From Bin87 sp965204905 (GTDB lineage Bacteria; Chloroflexota; Dehalococcoidia; Lucifugimonadales; UBA3495), in assembly GCA_965204905.1 (NCBI GenBank), contig OZ242042.1, forward strand, positions 3,658,001 to 3,722,000: 64,000 bases of DNA. Reading direction: 5' to 3'. Of this stretch, positions 51,351 through 59,354 are shown one piece after another; the stretch's first letter is position 1; every line of letters starts with the position of its first letter. The notes under the pieces were generated by a model that made no database searches, had not been told where the DNA came from, and saw nothing but the letters and a program-made list of their open reading frames with translations. The translations under genes were made by a program, and so were the position numbers.

Positions 51351-52388
51351 ATGACTACCACCGCTACGATAGATACCAAGACCACCGAGGAGTTACGGGC
51401 CGAGGAATTCCGCGCCGCCACAGAGCGGGCGGCAGTCTTTCCCAGCAATGCCGGCCGGCTCCGGCTTACCGGCGAGGATGCCCGCGACCTGCTCAACCGC
51501 CTGTCCACCAACCTGGTTGACCCGGACGGCGCAGCCGGCGAGGTGGCCGTAACCGTGCTGACCAGCGACCGGGGACGCATCGTTGACCTGGCGTACGTCA
51601 TCCATTGCGGTGATCATCAGCTAATGCTCACCAGCCCGGGCCAGGAGCAGAACGTTATCGACTTCCTGGATAAGTACACCATCATGGAGGACCTGGAGGT
51701 TGAGGACGTAACCAGCGACACCGTGATGCTGACGTTGGCGGGGCCGGAGGCCGGCGAAATTCTCGACCGCGCTCAGCCGGTTGCCGATCTGCGGGTGACG
51801 CTGCCCACAGATCCGGACGATATTCAGCATCCGCCCATTCATCAACTGCTTTTTTCAGACCCGGACGCCGCAGACCGCGCCACAGCGTCCCTGCAATCCG
51901 CCGGCGCGGTGAGCATCAGCGCGGAGACCGCCGAAACCCTGCGCATTGCCAGCGGTCAGCCGGCCTACGGTTCCGAGATGAGCGACACTTACAACCCGCT
52001 GGAGGCCGGCCTGATCGGCGCCATCGACTTCCACAAGGGCTGCTACATCGGGCAGGAAGTAATCGCGCGGCTGGACACCTACCACAAGGTGCAGAAGTAT
52101 CTGGTGACGCTGCGGTTTGAATCGGACGGCGGCGATGTGTCAGAAGCTGCGTCCACTCTGCCGGGCGCGCGTCTCACCGACGAAGCGGGCGACGCGATGG
52201 GACTGGTGACCTCAGCGACAGTGGTTCCGACGGAGGAGGGTGCGGACTTGATCGGCCTGGGGTACGTGCGCACCCGCGCCGTTGAGATCGGCGGGCGGCT
52301 CAGCGTAGAATCGGAGGGTGTCGGCGAAGTGAGCGCAGAAATCACGGCTCAGCCGCTGCTGTTTGGCGGCGAAAAGCCGGGGCGCTAA
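51351..52388 (+). CDS. YgfZ/GcvT-like folate-binding protein
   Basis: A 345-residue protein of the aminomethyltransferase fold. The YgfZ signature KGCYIGQE is in GAIDFHKGCYIGQEVIARL. The middle includes LNRLSTNLV and VLTSDRGRIVDLAYV. Relatives support iron-sulfur protein repair using a folate. It lies just downstream of the IscA-type gene. The ATG at 51351 follows GAGG; the other in-frame ATG at 51339 is closer to the palindrome. Confidence 0.85.
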   Translation: MTTTATIDTKTTEELRAEEFRAATERAAVFPSNAGRLRLTGEDARDLLNRLSTNLVDPDGAAGEVAVTVLTSDRGRIVDLAYVIHCGDHQLMLTSPGQEQNVIDFLDKYTIMEDLEVEDVTSDTVMLTLAGPEAGEILDRAQPVADLRVTLPTDPDDIQHPPIHQLLFSDPDAADRATASLQSAGAVSISAETAETLRIASGQPAYGSEMSDTYNPLEAGLIGAIDFHKGCYIGQEVIARLDTYHKVQKYLVTLRFESDGGDVSEAASTLPGARLTDEAGDAMGLVTSATVVPTEEGADLIGLGYVRTRAVEIGGRLSVESEGVGEVSAEITAQPLLFGGEKPGR

Positions 52389-52405
52389 TCGCAGAAGGAC
52401 CAAAA

Positions 52406-52666
52406 ATGCGTACAACGATAAAAGCGAAGTTCACCGATGGCGTGCTGGTGCCGCTGGAGCCGGTCGCGTTCGAAGAAGGAGATGAAATCCTGCTCACCTT
52501 TGACGACGTGTACAACCTCTCACCCGAGGAACAGCGAAAAATATCCATGGCATCTGCCGGCGGCTGGGCAGGCAGCATTGACGCTGACCAGCTGATCCGG
52601 GATATCTACACCTCTCGCCATAGAGGCTTCGACTGTGATTGCATATACTGCGCGCCCGAGGGGTGA
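52406..52666 (+). CDS. DUF104/AF2212-like antitoxin
   Basis: An 86-residue protein. MRTTIKAKFTDGVLVPLEPV and FEEGDEILLTFDD match the DUF104 antitoxin start, and the rest is a charged tail with DCDCIYCAPEG. It usually pairs with a PIN toxin, here the frame-broken gene that begins at about 52635. The two overlap, as in most such modules. Confidence 0.8.
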   Translation: MRTTIKAKFTDGVLVPLEPVAFEEGDEILLTFDDVYNLSPEEQRKISMASAGGWAGSIDADQLIRDIYTSRHRGFDCDCIYCAPEG

Positions 52667-53062
52667 ATCGTTACGGTATTTGCTGGATACCGACTGGGCC
52701 ATAAGCTACCTGAACCAGCATTCTGGAACAGTACAGCAGCTGGATACGTTGCGTCCGGAAGGCATAACTATCAGCATCGTATCGTTAGCCGAACTCTACG
52801 AAGGACCGACGAACAGCTACGATCCCGAGCATGGCGACAGGGCATTGACCGATTTCTGAGGCCATTCCCCGTCATTAATCTGGATATTGCCGTCTGCCGG
52901 ATATTCGGCACCGAGCGCGCCCGGCTGCGCGCGTTGGGAACCCTTATCCCTGACATGGATCTGTTGATCGGCGCCACTGCGTTGCGGCATAACCTGACGC
53001 TGCTGAGCAACAACCGCCGGCACTTCGGGCGGCTGCCGGGACTCAACATCGTTTCTGTGTAA
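52635..53062 (+). pseudogene. VapC-type PIN toxin gene with a frameshift
   Basis: The N-terminal half in one frame gives LRYLLDTDWAISYLNQHSG then IVSLAELYEGPTNSYDPEHG and stops at 52857-52859. The C-terminal half in the frame one base back gives FLRPFPVINLDIAVCRIFG, then IPDMDLLIGATALRHNLTLL and ends SVTAA at 53060-53062. Together they make one complete PIN domain with the acidic residues Asp (DTD), Glu (AELYE) and Asp (DMDLLIGA). The break is around GATTTCTGAGG (52851-52861), equivalent to one lost T. It is either a dead toxin, a sequencing error or, less likely, a programmed frameshift. The exact start codon is unclear (GTG at 52635 overlaps the antitoxin). Confidence 0.8.
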
Positions 53063-53070
53063 GGAGGCCG

Positions 53071-53643
53071 CTACGCGGGGCGTATCTGCCCATCATCCCC
53101 GGCGGTGAGCAGGGACGAGAAGGGGTAGCCCCGCTCGCGGATGGCGTCGCTGCCGCCCTCGTTGCGGTCCAGGGCGGCCAGCACCAAGCCAACTTTGTAG
53201 CCGGCCGCTTCCGCCGCGTCGATGGCGTGAAACAGCGACCCGCCGGTGGTGCAGGCGTCATCGACGATGGCCACGGATGCGCCGGCCGGCGGCAGCGGCC
53301 CCTCGATCATGCGGGCCATACCGTAGTCTTTGGCCTCCTTGCGCACGATGAACGCCGGCAGAGGATTGCCCTGCTGCCAGGATGCGGTAGCCACCGCGGT
53401 CACGATGGGGTCTGCGCCCAGGGTCGGGCCACCCACCGCCTCCACGCCGGCGTCGGTGAGCAGGGGCAACAGCGAGTGGCCCAGCAGGTACGCGCCCTCC
53501 GGGTCGAGGCTCAGCAAGCGCCCATCAAAGTAGTACGTGCTCTTGCGGCCCGACGACAGGGTGAAGTCGCCGTAGCGGATGGCCCCGCGTTCCAGCGCCA
53601 ACTCCAGCAGCCGATTCACCATTTTCCCCTGGTCGGTTGTCAT
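53071..53643 (-). CDS. pyrE: Orotate phosphoribosyltransferase
   Basis: A 190-residue phosphoribosyltransferase. RKEAKDYG is at residues 101-108, and the PRPP-binding motif VAIVDDACTTGGS is at residues 124-136. It forms OMP from orotate and PRPP in pyrimidine synthesis. It is the last gene of the obgE-nadD-pyrE operon and starts 20 bases after nadD. The N-terminus SSGRKSTYYFDGR is also conserved. Confidence 0.95.
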   Translation of the reverse strand: MTTDQGKMVNRLLELALERGAIRYGDFTLSSGRKSTYYFDGRLLSLDPEGAYLLGHSLLPLLTDAGVEAVGGPTLGADPIVTAVATASWQQGNPLPAFIVRKEAKDYGMARMIEGPLPPAGASVAIVDDACTTGGSLFHAIDAAEAAGYKVGLVLAALDRNEGGSDAIRERGYPFSSLLTAGDDGQIRPA

Positions 53644-53663
53644 CTATTTCGCTCCGGTAATCT

Positions 53664-54302
53664 TCAGTTCCGATAAAGCTCGTGCTGCTTGATGTACTCC
53701 GCCACGGCGTCGGGCACCTGGTAGCGCACCGACCGGCCCTCCGCCAGGATGCGACGCAACTCCGACGCGCTGAAATCGACGCGTGGGCCGGCCACCGATA
53801 TTACCGATCCCGATGCCACTGCATCCGGGAATCTATCGGCCAGAATGGATACGTTATCAGCCGACGCTCCGGGACGCTCAATCACCGCCAGCCGGCACAG
53901 CTCCAGGATGCTTTCCGGTTCCTTCCAGCGGTAGAACTGGGCCAGCACGTCGGAACCCACGATGAAGTAGAACTCAGTATCTTGGGGGTAGGCAGACCGC
54001 AGCTCTCGCAAAGTGTCCGCGGTGTAGGAGGCCCCGCTGCGCCGTACCTCGCAGTCGCACACGCAGAAGTCAGGGTTGTCGGACACTGCCAACTGCACCA
54101 TGCGCAGGCGATGATTCGCCGGGGTGATGCGCTGCCCCGACTTGAGCCAGGGTTCGCCGGCCGGGATGAACAGCACAGACTCCAACCCCAGCGCGACACG
54201 GGCGGTTTCGGCGATCAGCAGGTGGCCGAGGTGCGGCGGGTCGAAGGTACCGCCCAGGATGCCGATACGTCGGCTGGAATTGCCATCCACCACTAGAACC
54301 AC
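53664..54302 (-). CDS. nadD: Nicotinate-nucleotide adenylyltransferase
   Basis: A 212-residue adenylyltransferase in NAD synthesis. GGTFDPPHLGHLLIAE at residues 17-32 is the HxGH nucleotide motif, and FSASELRRILAEGRSV near the C-terminus corresponds to the ISSTxIR motif. The GTG at 54302 overlaps the obgE stop codon by 10 bases, so translation is coupled; alternative in-frame GTGs lie a few codons downstream. Middle gene of obgE-nadD-pyrE. Confidence 0.94.
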   Translation of the reverse strand: MVLVVDGNSSRRIGILGGTFDPPHLGHLLIAETARVALGLESVLFIPAGEPWLKSGQRITPANHRLRMVQLAVSDNPDFCVCDCEVRRSGASYTADTLRELRSAYPQDTEFYFIVGSDVLAQFYRWKEPESILELCRLAVIERPGASADNVSILADRFPDAVASGSVISVAGPRVDFSASELRRILAEGRSVRYQVPDAVAEYIKQHELYRN

Positions 54303-55609
54303 TCCAACTCGGCGTTGCCGATGCGGATGGTGTCGCCGGCCTCGATGCCCGCCTCTTCCAGTTGCCTTGCGATGCCCAAGCGGGTCATTTCGCGCCAGAG
54401 CTGGAGCATGACGCGGTAGTCCCGCATATCGGCGCGACCGGTGAGGCTCTCCAGACGCTCGGATTCAACCACGTACACGTCGCCATCGAGATAGAAGCCC
54501 AGAGGTGGCCGTTCCCGTCGGGCGGTATCGCCTATTGCAACTACTGGTTCATCCTCCCACTCCGCCTCGTCCAGTCCGGTGCGCGGTGCCTCAGAGAGGA
54601 TATGGGCCAGTTGACCCAGGAGCCCTTCGATGCCATCGCCGGACACCGCAGATATGAAGTGGATGGGCGTATCTTCGGGACTCGAGGGGTATTCGTCCAT
54701 GCCGGCGATGGCCTTGCGCAGCTCTTCGTCGATAACGTCGCGGAGTTCGTAAGTTTCAGTCGTGTCGAGCTTGCTGACGGCCACGACCTGGGGCTTCGCG
54801 GCCAGCATCGGACTGAATTCGCGCAACTCGCGGTTAAGCATCACGAAGTCGCCGGCAGGGTCGTCGGACTGGCCGTCGATGAGATGCACGTACACGCGGG
54901 CGCGCTCAGCGTGCCGCAGGAATTGATGGCCCAAACCGATACCGCGGTGCGCGCCCTCCAGCAGGCCGGGAATCTCCATCATCACGAAGTCCTGGCCGCC
55001 GTGCGTGACGACGCCCAGCACCGGTTCCACGGTGGTGAAGGGGTAGTCAGCAACTTTGGGCTTGGCAGCAGAGCAGCGAGAGATCAGCGTGGACTTGCCG
55101 GCATTGGGCTTGGCCAGCAGGCCCACGTCGGCGAGCAACTTCAACTCCAGCCACAGCACTGAATAATCGCCCTTCTTGCCGGACTCGGAGAGCATCGGTT
55201 CCTGGTTGGTGGACGACACGAACCGGGCGTTGCCCCAACCACCCTTGCCTCCCTCGGCTATGAGGACCGGCTGGTCAGAGGTGATGTCGGCGAGAAAGTC
55301 CTTGCTACCGTCGGGATTCATGCGCCAGATCACGGTGCCCATGGGCACGGGTATGTGCCGGTCCTTGCCGTTCCCGCCGCGCTGGTTCTTACCCTTGCCG
55401 TGAGTGCCCCGCTCCAGGTAGAAGGTGCTGTTGAACTTGAGGTGCAGCAGCGTGTTGATGGAGTTGTCACCTACAATATAGGCGCTGCCGCCATCGCCAC
55501 CATCACCACCGTCCGGTCCACCACGGGGCTGGTACTTGAGACGTAGAAAGCTGATGCAGCCATCGCCGCCGTTTCCAGCTTTTACGTTAATTCTTACGGT
55601 ATCAATCAT
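54293..55609 (-). CDS. obgE: Obg-family GTPase (ObgE/CgtA)
   Basis: A 438-residue protein. The N-terminal glycine-rich Obg fold (residues ~1-158, e.g. GGDGGDGGSAYIVGD) is followed by the G domain with P-loop KPNAGKST and DVGLLAKPNAGK, and ending in an OCT domain (YRVMLQLWREMTRLGIARQL). It acts in ribosome maturation and stress control. The OCT domain is typical of Gram-positive or Chloroflexota members. It heads the nadD-pyrE operon. The DnaA-box-like region lies immediately upstream of its start. Confidence 0.96.
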   Translation of the reverse strand: MIDTVRINVKAGNGGDGCISFLRLKYQPRGGPDGGDGGDGGSAYIVGDNSINTLLHLKFNSTFYLERGTHGKGKNQRGGNGKDRHIPVPMGTVIWRMNPDGSKDFLADITSDQPVLIAEGGKGGWGNARFVSSTNQEPMLSESGKKGDYSVLWLELKLLADVGLLAKPNAGKSTLISRCSAAKPKVADYPFTTVEPVLGVVTHGGQDFVMMEIPGLLEGAHRGIGLGHQFLRHAERARVYVHLIDGQSDDPAGDFVMLNRELREFSPMLAAKPQVVAVSKLDTTETYELRDVIDEELRKAIAGMDEYPSSPEDTPIHFISAVSGDGIEGLLGQLAHILSEAPRTGLDEAEWEDEPVVAIGDTARRERPPLGFYLDGDVYVVESERLESLTGRADMRDYRVMLQLWREMTRLGIARQLEEAGIEAGDTIRIGNAELEWF

Positions 55610-55616
55610 ATTCCGG

Positions 55617-55880
55617 GCCTTTAAATATAGTCGTAATAATCACAATAAGCACGTTGATATTGTTGGTAACTCTCTGGATGCAGCGGGCGGTGTTGTTGAT
55701 AACTCGTTGATGGATACGTGAACGTCTGGGAGTCGGGTGTTGATAACGCGGCGCCGCGGGATTTCCCTATCCGACCAGTTTGAGGGCGGCAACAGTTATC
55801 AACGGTCAAGCAGCAGTTATAGACGCAGCTTTCAACCCAATACTCTTGGTAGTCAACCACTTGTGAACGTGTTATCAACG
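55617..55880. other. Candidate replication origin: AT-rich patch plus DnaA-box-like cluster
   Basis: The gap 55610-55915 holds an AT-rich stretch (55620-55650) and seven 9-mers close to TTATC(A/C)ACA. Minus-strand boxes lie at 55652-55660, 55661-55669, 55694-55702 and 55738-55746; the last two read TTATCAACA exactly. Plus-strand boxes lie at 55796-55804 and 55872-55880 (both TTATCAACG) and 55817-55825 (TTATAGACG). The boxes point toward each other from both sides. No other gene is seen here. A dnaA gene is not in the window, so this is inference. Confidence 0.5.
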
Positions 55881-55915
55881 GATCTGAGGCAGTTGGCGAG
55901 CGTGCAGAGCGCTCG

Positions 55916-56791
55916 TTAGTCGGTTTGACGCACCTGTCCATTGTACCAGTCCAGTATCTGGCTGCCCGTCCAGAAGGTTACGCCTTCCTGCTGCGTGATG
56001 TATTCGACGAGGCGGCGGAAGTGGCCGATGCGGTGGGCCGCGCCCGTGATGTAGGGGTGCATTGAGATGCACAGGACGCGCGCGTTTTCCTCGCCCTCCT
56101 CCAGCATGATTTCCAGGGAGTCCTTGGCGCGGCGGAATAGCTCGGGCGCGGAGTGGTGCTGCACCAGGTAGATGGGTATGTCGTTGAGCTCTACGGTGTA
56201 GGGCAGGGCCACAAGCCGGCCAGACTTGACTTTCAACTCGTAGGGCTGGTCGTCGTTGACCCAATCGGCCACGTACTCGATGCCCTCCTCGGCCAGGATG
56301 TCGGGAGTGTCGTAGGTCTCGGCCAGGCCGGGGCCCATCCATCCGCGTGGGGCGCTGCCGCTGAACTCGCGGATCACATCGATGGTCTTGCGGATGGTGG
56401 CGCGCTCGTCCGGTTCCCGGTGCAGCACCTGCTGGATGTAGCCATGGCCCAGCAGCTCCCAGCCGCTGTCCAGGCAGGACTGGACCATTTGCGGGTATTC
56501 CTCGCACACGGCGGCGTTCAGGCTGATGGTGCAGGGCAAGTGGAAGTCGTTCAGGATGCGCTTCATGCGCCAGAATCCCACGCGCATCCCGTAGTCGTAC
56601 CAGGAGTAGTTGGGGATGTCGGGCGACACCGCCGCGCCCTGGGGCGAGGGCAGCACCGTGCGCGCCATGGGCTGCCCGATGTCCCACTCCTCCACGTTGA
56701 TGATGAACCAGACGGCGACCTTCGCACCGTCGGGCAGCGTCAGCTTTGGCCGGTCGAAGATGGGGGAGTATTCGGCGCGCGGGTTGGGCAT
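55916..56791 (-). CDS. Polysaccharide deacetylase-family protein (PuuE/allantoinase-like)
   Basis: About 291 residues from the ATG at 56791, which has GGAGG upstream; the ORF could extend to a GTG at 56830. NodB-type motifs include GWELLGHGYIQQV, with PRGWMGPGLAETYDTP and CISMHPYITGAAHRIGHF near the end. The opening RAEYSPIFDRPKLTLPDGAK and FIINVEEWDIGQ resembles allantoinase/PuuE-type deacetylases. It could act on amide-linked small molecules rather than on polysaccharide. Confidence 0.82.
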   Translation of the reverse strand: MPNPRAEYSPIFDRPKLTLPDGAKVAVWFIINVEEWDIGQPMARTVLPSPQGAAVSPDIPNYSWYDYGMRVGFWRMKRILNDFHLPCTISLNAAVCEEYPQMVQSCLDSGWELLGHGYIQQVLHREPDERATIRKTIDVIREFSGSAPRGWMGPGLAETYDTPDILAEEGIEYVADWVNDDQPYELKVKSGRLVALPYTVELNDIPIYLVQHHSAPELFRRAKDSLEIMLEEGEENARVLCISMHPYITGAAHRIGHFRRLVEYITQQEGVTFWTGSQILDWYNGQVRQTD

Positions 56792-56836
56792 GGGTGGGGC
56801 CTCCGGGAGTGTTTTGACTTGTCGCGGCACTATGGA

Positions 56837-57430
56837 TTATAGCCCGCGCAGGTAGTCCATGAGTTGGCCGGCGTGGGGGCAGGCTTCTGCGACGCGCTGC
56901 GGGTCAATCTGCCCCAAGAGCTCAAAAGAAACCCTGCCTTTCCGGTACGGTTTCTGGCAATTTGATGTGGCCCGTTCTAGAGCGTTTAGAGCAGAGTCTT
57001 TGTGAACCTCTTCCAAGTCTGGCCATTCCCTGAAATGATTTTCGTTCAACTGCGGGCCAAAGAAACCGCGCAGCGCTTCCCGGTCAGCGAGAAACCACGT
57101 CTCCATAATTTGTACCATGAGATAGGCGCTGTCGTTGTCAGCGCCTTGTGGTCGTTCCCAATTGTCCCAATTGCGTAAATGGTGCCATGGGGAGTGTCCG
57201 GCAGCAACCGGTCCTTCGCTGTCCACGAGCAGGATCGGCAATTCGTCAGGACGCCGGCGTTGCAGTGCGGTTTTGAACTTGTCAAAGGTTTGTTCGCGTC
57301 CTTCCCCGCGCACAACTCGTGGCATTTGGCCCAACAGGCCGGCGGCGACAAAAAACTTTCTCCATCCTTCCGTGAAAACTTCGTCCGATGCTGTGCCGCC
57401 GCCTTCAATGAAAATCCGGACTCTCACCAT
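56837..57430 (-). CDS. DUF4276 (TOPRIM-like) protein of the second ATPase/TOPRIM pair
   Basis: A 197-residue protein. VRVRIFIEGGGTASDEVFTE and RVVRGEGREQTFDKFK are DUF4276 hallmarks, with LPILLVDSEGPVAAGHSPW, MVQIMETWFLADREAL and FFGPQLNE following. The D-x-E and the earlier Glu resemble a TOPRIM site. It overlaps the ATPase end by 7 bases and is in the same operon. It could be the effector. The ATG at 57430 is preferred over a longer frame reaching 57490. Confidence 0.8.
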   Translation of the reverse strand: MVRVRIFIEGGGTASDEVFTEGWRKFFVAAGLLGQMPRVVRGEGREQTFDKFKTALQRRRPDELPILLVDSEGPVAAGHSPWHHLRNWDNWERPQGADNDSAYLMVQIMETWFLADREALRGFFGPQLNENHFREWPDLEEVHKDSALNALERATSNCQKPYRKGRVSFELLGQIDPQRVAEACPHAGQLMDYLRGL

Positions 57431-58707
57431 GGATTGCCACCCAGGTCGCCGGCGCTCCACAGTTTGCCAAGGCTGTATTGTTCCAGCCATTCCTTCAGCC
57501 AGGTGGGATCAAGCCGCTCGAACACGGATTCACCATCGTGCTTGTCACAAACTACCACGCTGGACGGGCAGTCATCCAGTGCGTCTATCAGGCCGTGCGA
57601 GTGTGTGGTAACCACCAATTGCATCCGACGGGATGCTTCGACCAGCATCCTCCCAATGCTCAGGACGACGTCCGGGTGCAATCCCAGCTCCGGTTCCTCG
57701 ATGACCACCAGCGGCGGTGGCTCAGGGTCGAGCAGGATGGCGGCCAGCGCCATGTAGCGCAGCGTGCCGTCGGACAGGCGTGACGCCGGGATGTAGCGTT
57801 CGCGTCCGCCCGCGCCACGCTCGACGACGAACAGTTCGGCGCGTCCGCCACGGACCTCCACCTGGAAATTGTCTATGCCGTCGTAGAGTTGTTGCAGCGA
57901 TTTGACGAATGCCTGGCGTTGGTCGCCACGCAGCGTGGACAACACCAGCGGCAAATTCTCACCGCGTTCGGCTAGGAAAGTGCTGGGTTCATCCGCCTGG
58001 GGCGACCGGCGCAGTCCCGCGTCCGGTCCGAACTCCCAATTCCGGTACAGGCGGATTTGGCGATATTGCTGTTGCAACCACCACAGTTCCGGGTAGCGAT
58101 CCGGGTCTTCTCTCTGCGAAAGGATAGATGCGTCAGGAAGCACCGTTTCACGACGGAGGTTTCGATCCCTGCGTTGGCCACCTGGCTCGCCTATTAATTC
58201 ATTGATAATCGGGTATGCCATTCCATCGGAAGACCGTGTATCCAATGCTGAAACGTAATAGACAACGGCGCGTTCCGCACTGGCGCTCGGGCGTTCATTC
58301 TCAATGCTCTCGTATCTAACCTCGAACCGTTCGCCCTGCTGGCCGATGAGCAAGAGATGACGCAGCGGCATGAGGCCAGCAGGGTAGCTAACTACTACAT
58401 TGACGTTGGGAGGCTCCTGGGGATTTTCGCCTTTCCACAGCCACTCGGAAATGCCGCCTCTGCGGCGTACCGGGGTGGACAGGTCGTGCGGAGCCGCTTG
58501 CAGCAATGCCAGCGCCTCAATGAAGTTGGACTTGCCGGAGCCGTTGGGGCCGATGAGCACGTTCAACGGTTCCATGGGCAGGTCAATGCCCTGCGGCCCG
58601 AAGGATAGCATCCCGCTGACTTTCAGCCGGCGTATAAGCAGATTGCCGGAATCCTGCGACTGGGCCGATTGTTCAATCTCGCTGACAGCGGCATTTACGG
58701 CGGTCAT
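57424..58707 (-). CDS. AAA-type ATPase of the second ATPase/TOPRIM pair
   Basis: A 427-residue ABC/SMC-like ATPase. The Walker A is GPNGSGKS at residues 53-60 (LNVLIGPNGSGKSNFIEAL). LVVIEEPELGLHPDVVLSI is the Walker B and D-loop region near residue 340, and LVVTTHSHGLIDAL follows. It belongs to the AAA_21/AAA_15 class and is coupled to the DUF4276 gene. This is the second ATPase/TOPRIM-like module in the window and is distinct in sequence from the first. An antiphage role is inference from that association. Confidence 0.85.
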   Translation of the reverse strand: MTAVNAAVSEIEQSAQSQDSGNLLIRRLKVSGMLSFGPQGIDLPMEPLNVLIGPNGSGKSNFIEALALLQAAPHDLSTPVRRRGGISEWLWKGENPQEPPNVNVVVSYPAGLMPLRHLLLIGQQGERFEVRYESIENERPSASAERAVVYYVSALDTRSSDGMAYPIINELIGEPGGQRRDRNLRRETVLPDASILSQREDPDRYPELWWLQQQYRQIRLYRNWEFGPDAGLRRSPQADEPSTFLAERGENLPLVLSTLRGDQRQAFVKSLQQLYDGIDNFQVEVRGGRAELFVVERGAGGRERYIPASRLSDGTLRYMALAAILLDPEPPPLVVIEEPELGLHPDVVLSIGRMLVEASRRMQLVVTTHSHGLIDALDDCPSSVVVCDKHDGESVFERLDPTWLKEWLEQYSLGKLWSAGDLGGNPW

Positions 58708-58748
58708 GGCTTGGCCTCATGCGTGGTTCGCAGCATGCCGTAACAAGC

Positions 58749-59168
58749 CTACAGGCCCATCGCCTGCATTCCCAGGCGGGCCAGGTCTTCGTCCTCCTGG
58801 GCGGTGAGGCCGCTGACGCCGATGGCGCCCAGCACCAGGTCTGTTTCGGGGTCGCGGACGACGACGGCGCCCTGGACGGCTACCAACTGCGGGTCGCCGA
58901 AGTCGGCGATGTTGCGCCCCTCGTTCTTCAGGCGCTGGGCGTAGGCGTCGGAGTCGGAGCCGGACATGGCCGACGTGTACGCCTTGCTGACGGCCATGCG
59001 CTGGGGCAGGGCGCGGCAGTTGTCCATGCGGGCGTAGCTGAGCAGCTTGGCGTCGGCGTCAACGATGGCGATGGCCAGCGGACGGTCGGGTTCCTGCTGG
59101 GCCTGGTCCAGCATGGCGTTCATGGCGCTGCGGACCTGGGACAGGCTGAGGGTGGGCCGTTGGTACAT
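58749..59168 (-). CDS. GlcG/HbpS-like heme-binding family protein (DUF336)
   Basis: A 139-residue protein. PLAIAIVDADAKLLSYARMDN, RMAVSKAYTSAMSG and VVRDPETDLVLGAIGVSG match the GlcG/HbpS family (PF03928). The ATG at 59168 has GGAGGT upstream. It is a single gene upstream of the acyl-CoA dehydrogenase in divergent orientation. Functions include heme sensing or small-molecule binding; here unknown. Confidence 0.85.
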   Translation of the reverse strand: MYQRPTLSLSQVRSAMNAMLDQAQQEPDRPLAIAIVDADAKLLSYARMDNCRALPQRMAVSKAYTSAMSGSDSDAYAQRLKNEGRNIADFGDPQLVAVQGAVVVRDPETDLVLGAIGVSGLTAQEDEDLARLGMQAMGL

Positions 59169-59354
59169 GGGGCACCTCCGTGGGATGAGACTGGGCGGCA
59201 GGGGTGATTGACGCATTGTACACAGGGGCAATGCTGGGCGGCAAACGCCGATTGCCGCTCCCGGCCCGGTGCGCTATACTCGCTGCGCTTTCACAACCTT
59301 TTGCTTCGCCCGGCTGACCGGTTCCTGTTGCGCCGCGGCGGGAGGCTTTTCCCT

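Noticed and set aside
52838..52865. Programmed frameshift in the VapC gene
   Set aside because: There is no typical slippery heptamer or downstream structure that I can see; a lost base is simpler.
55875..56687. 270-codon minus-strand frame
   Set aside because: Shadow of the deacetylase gene in another frame.
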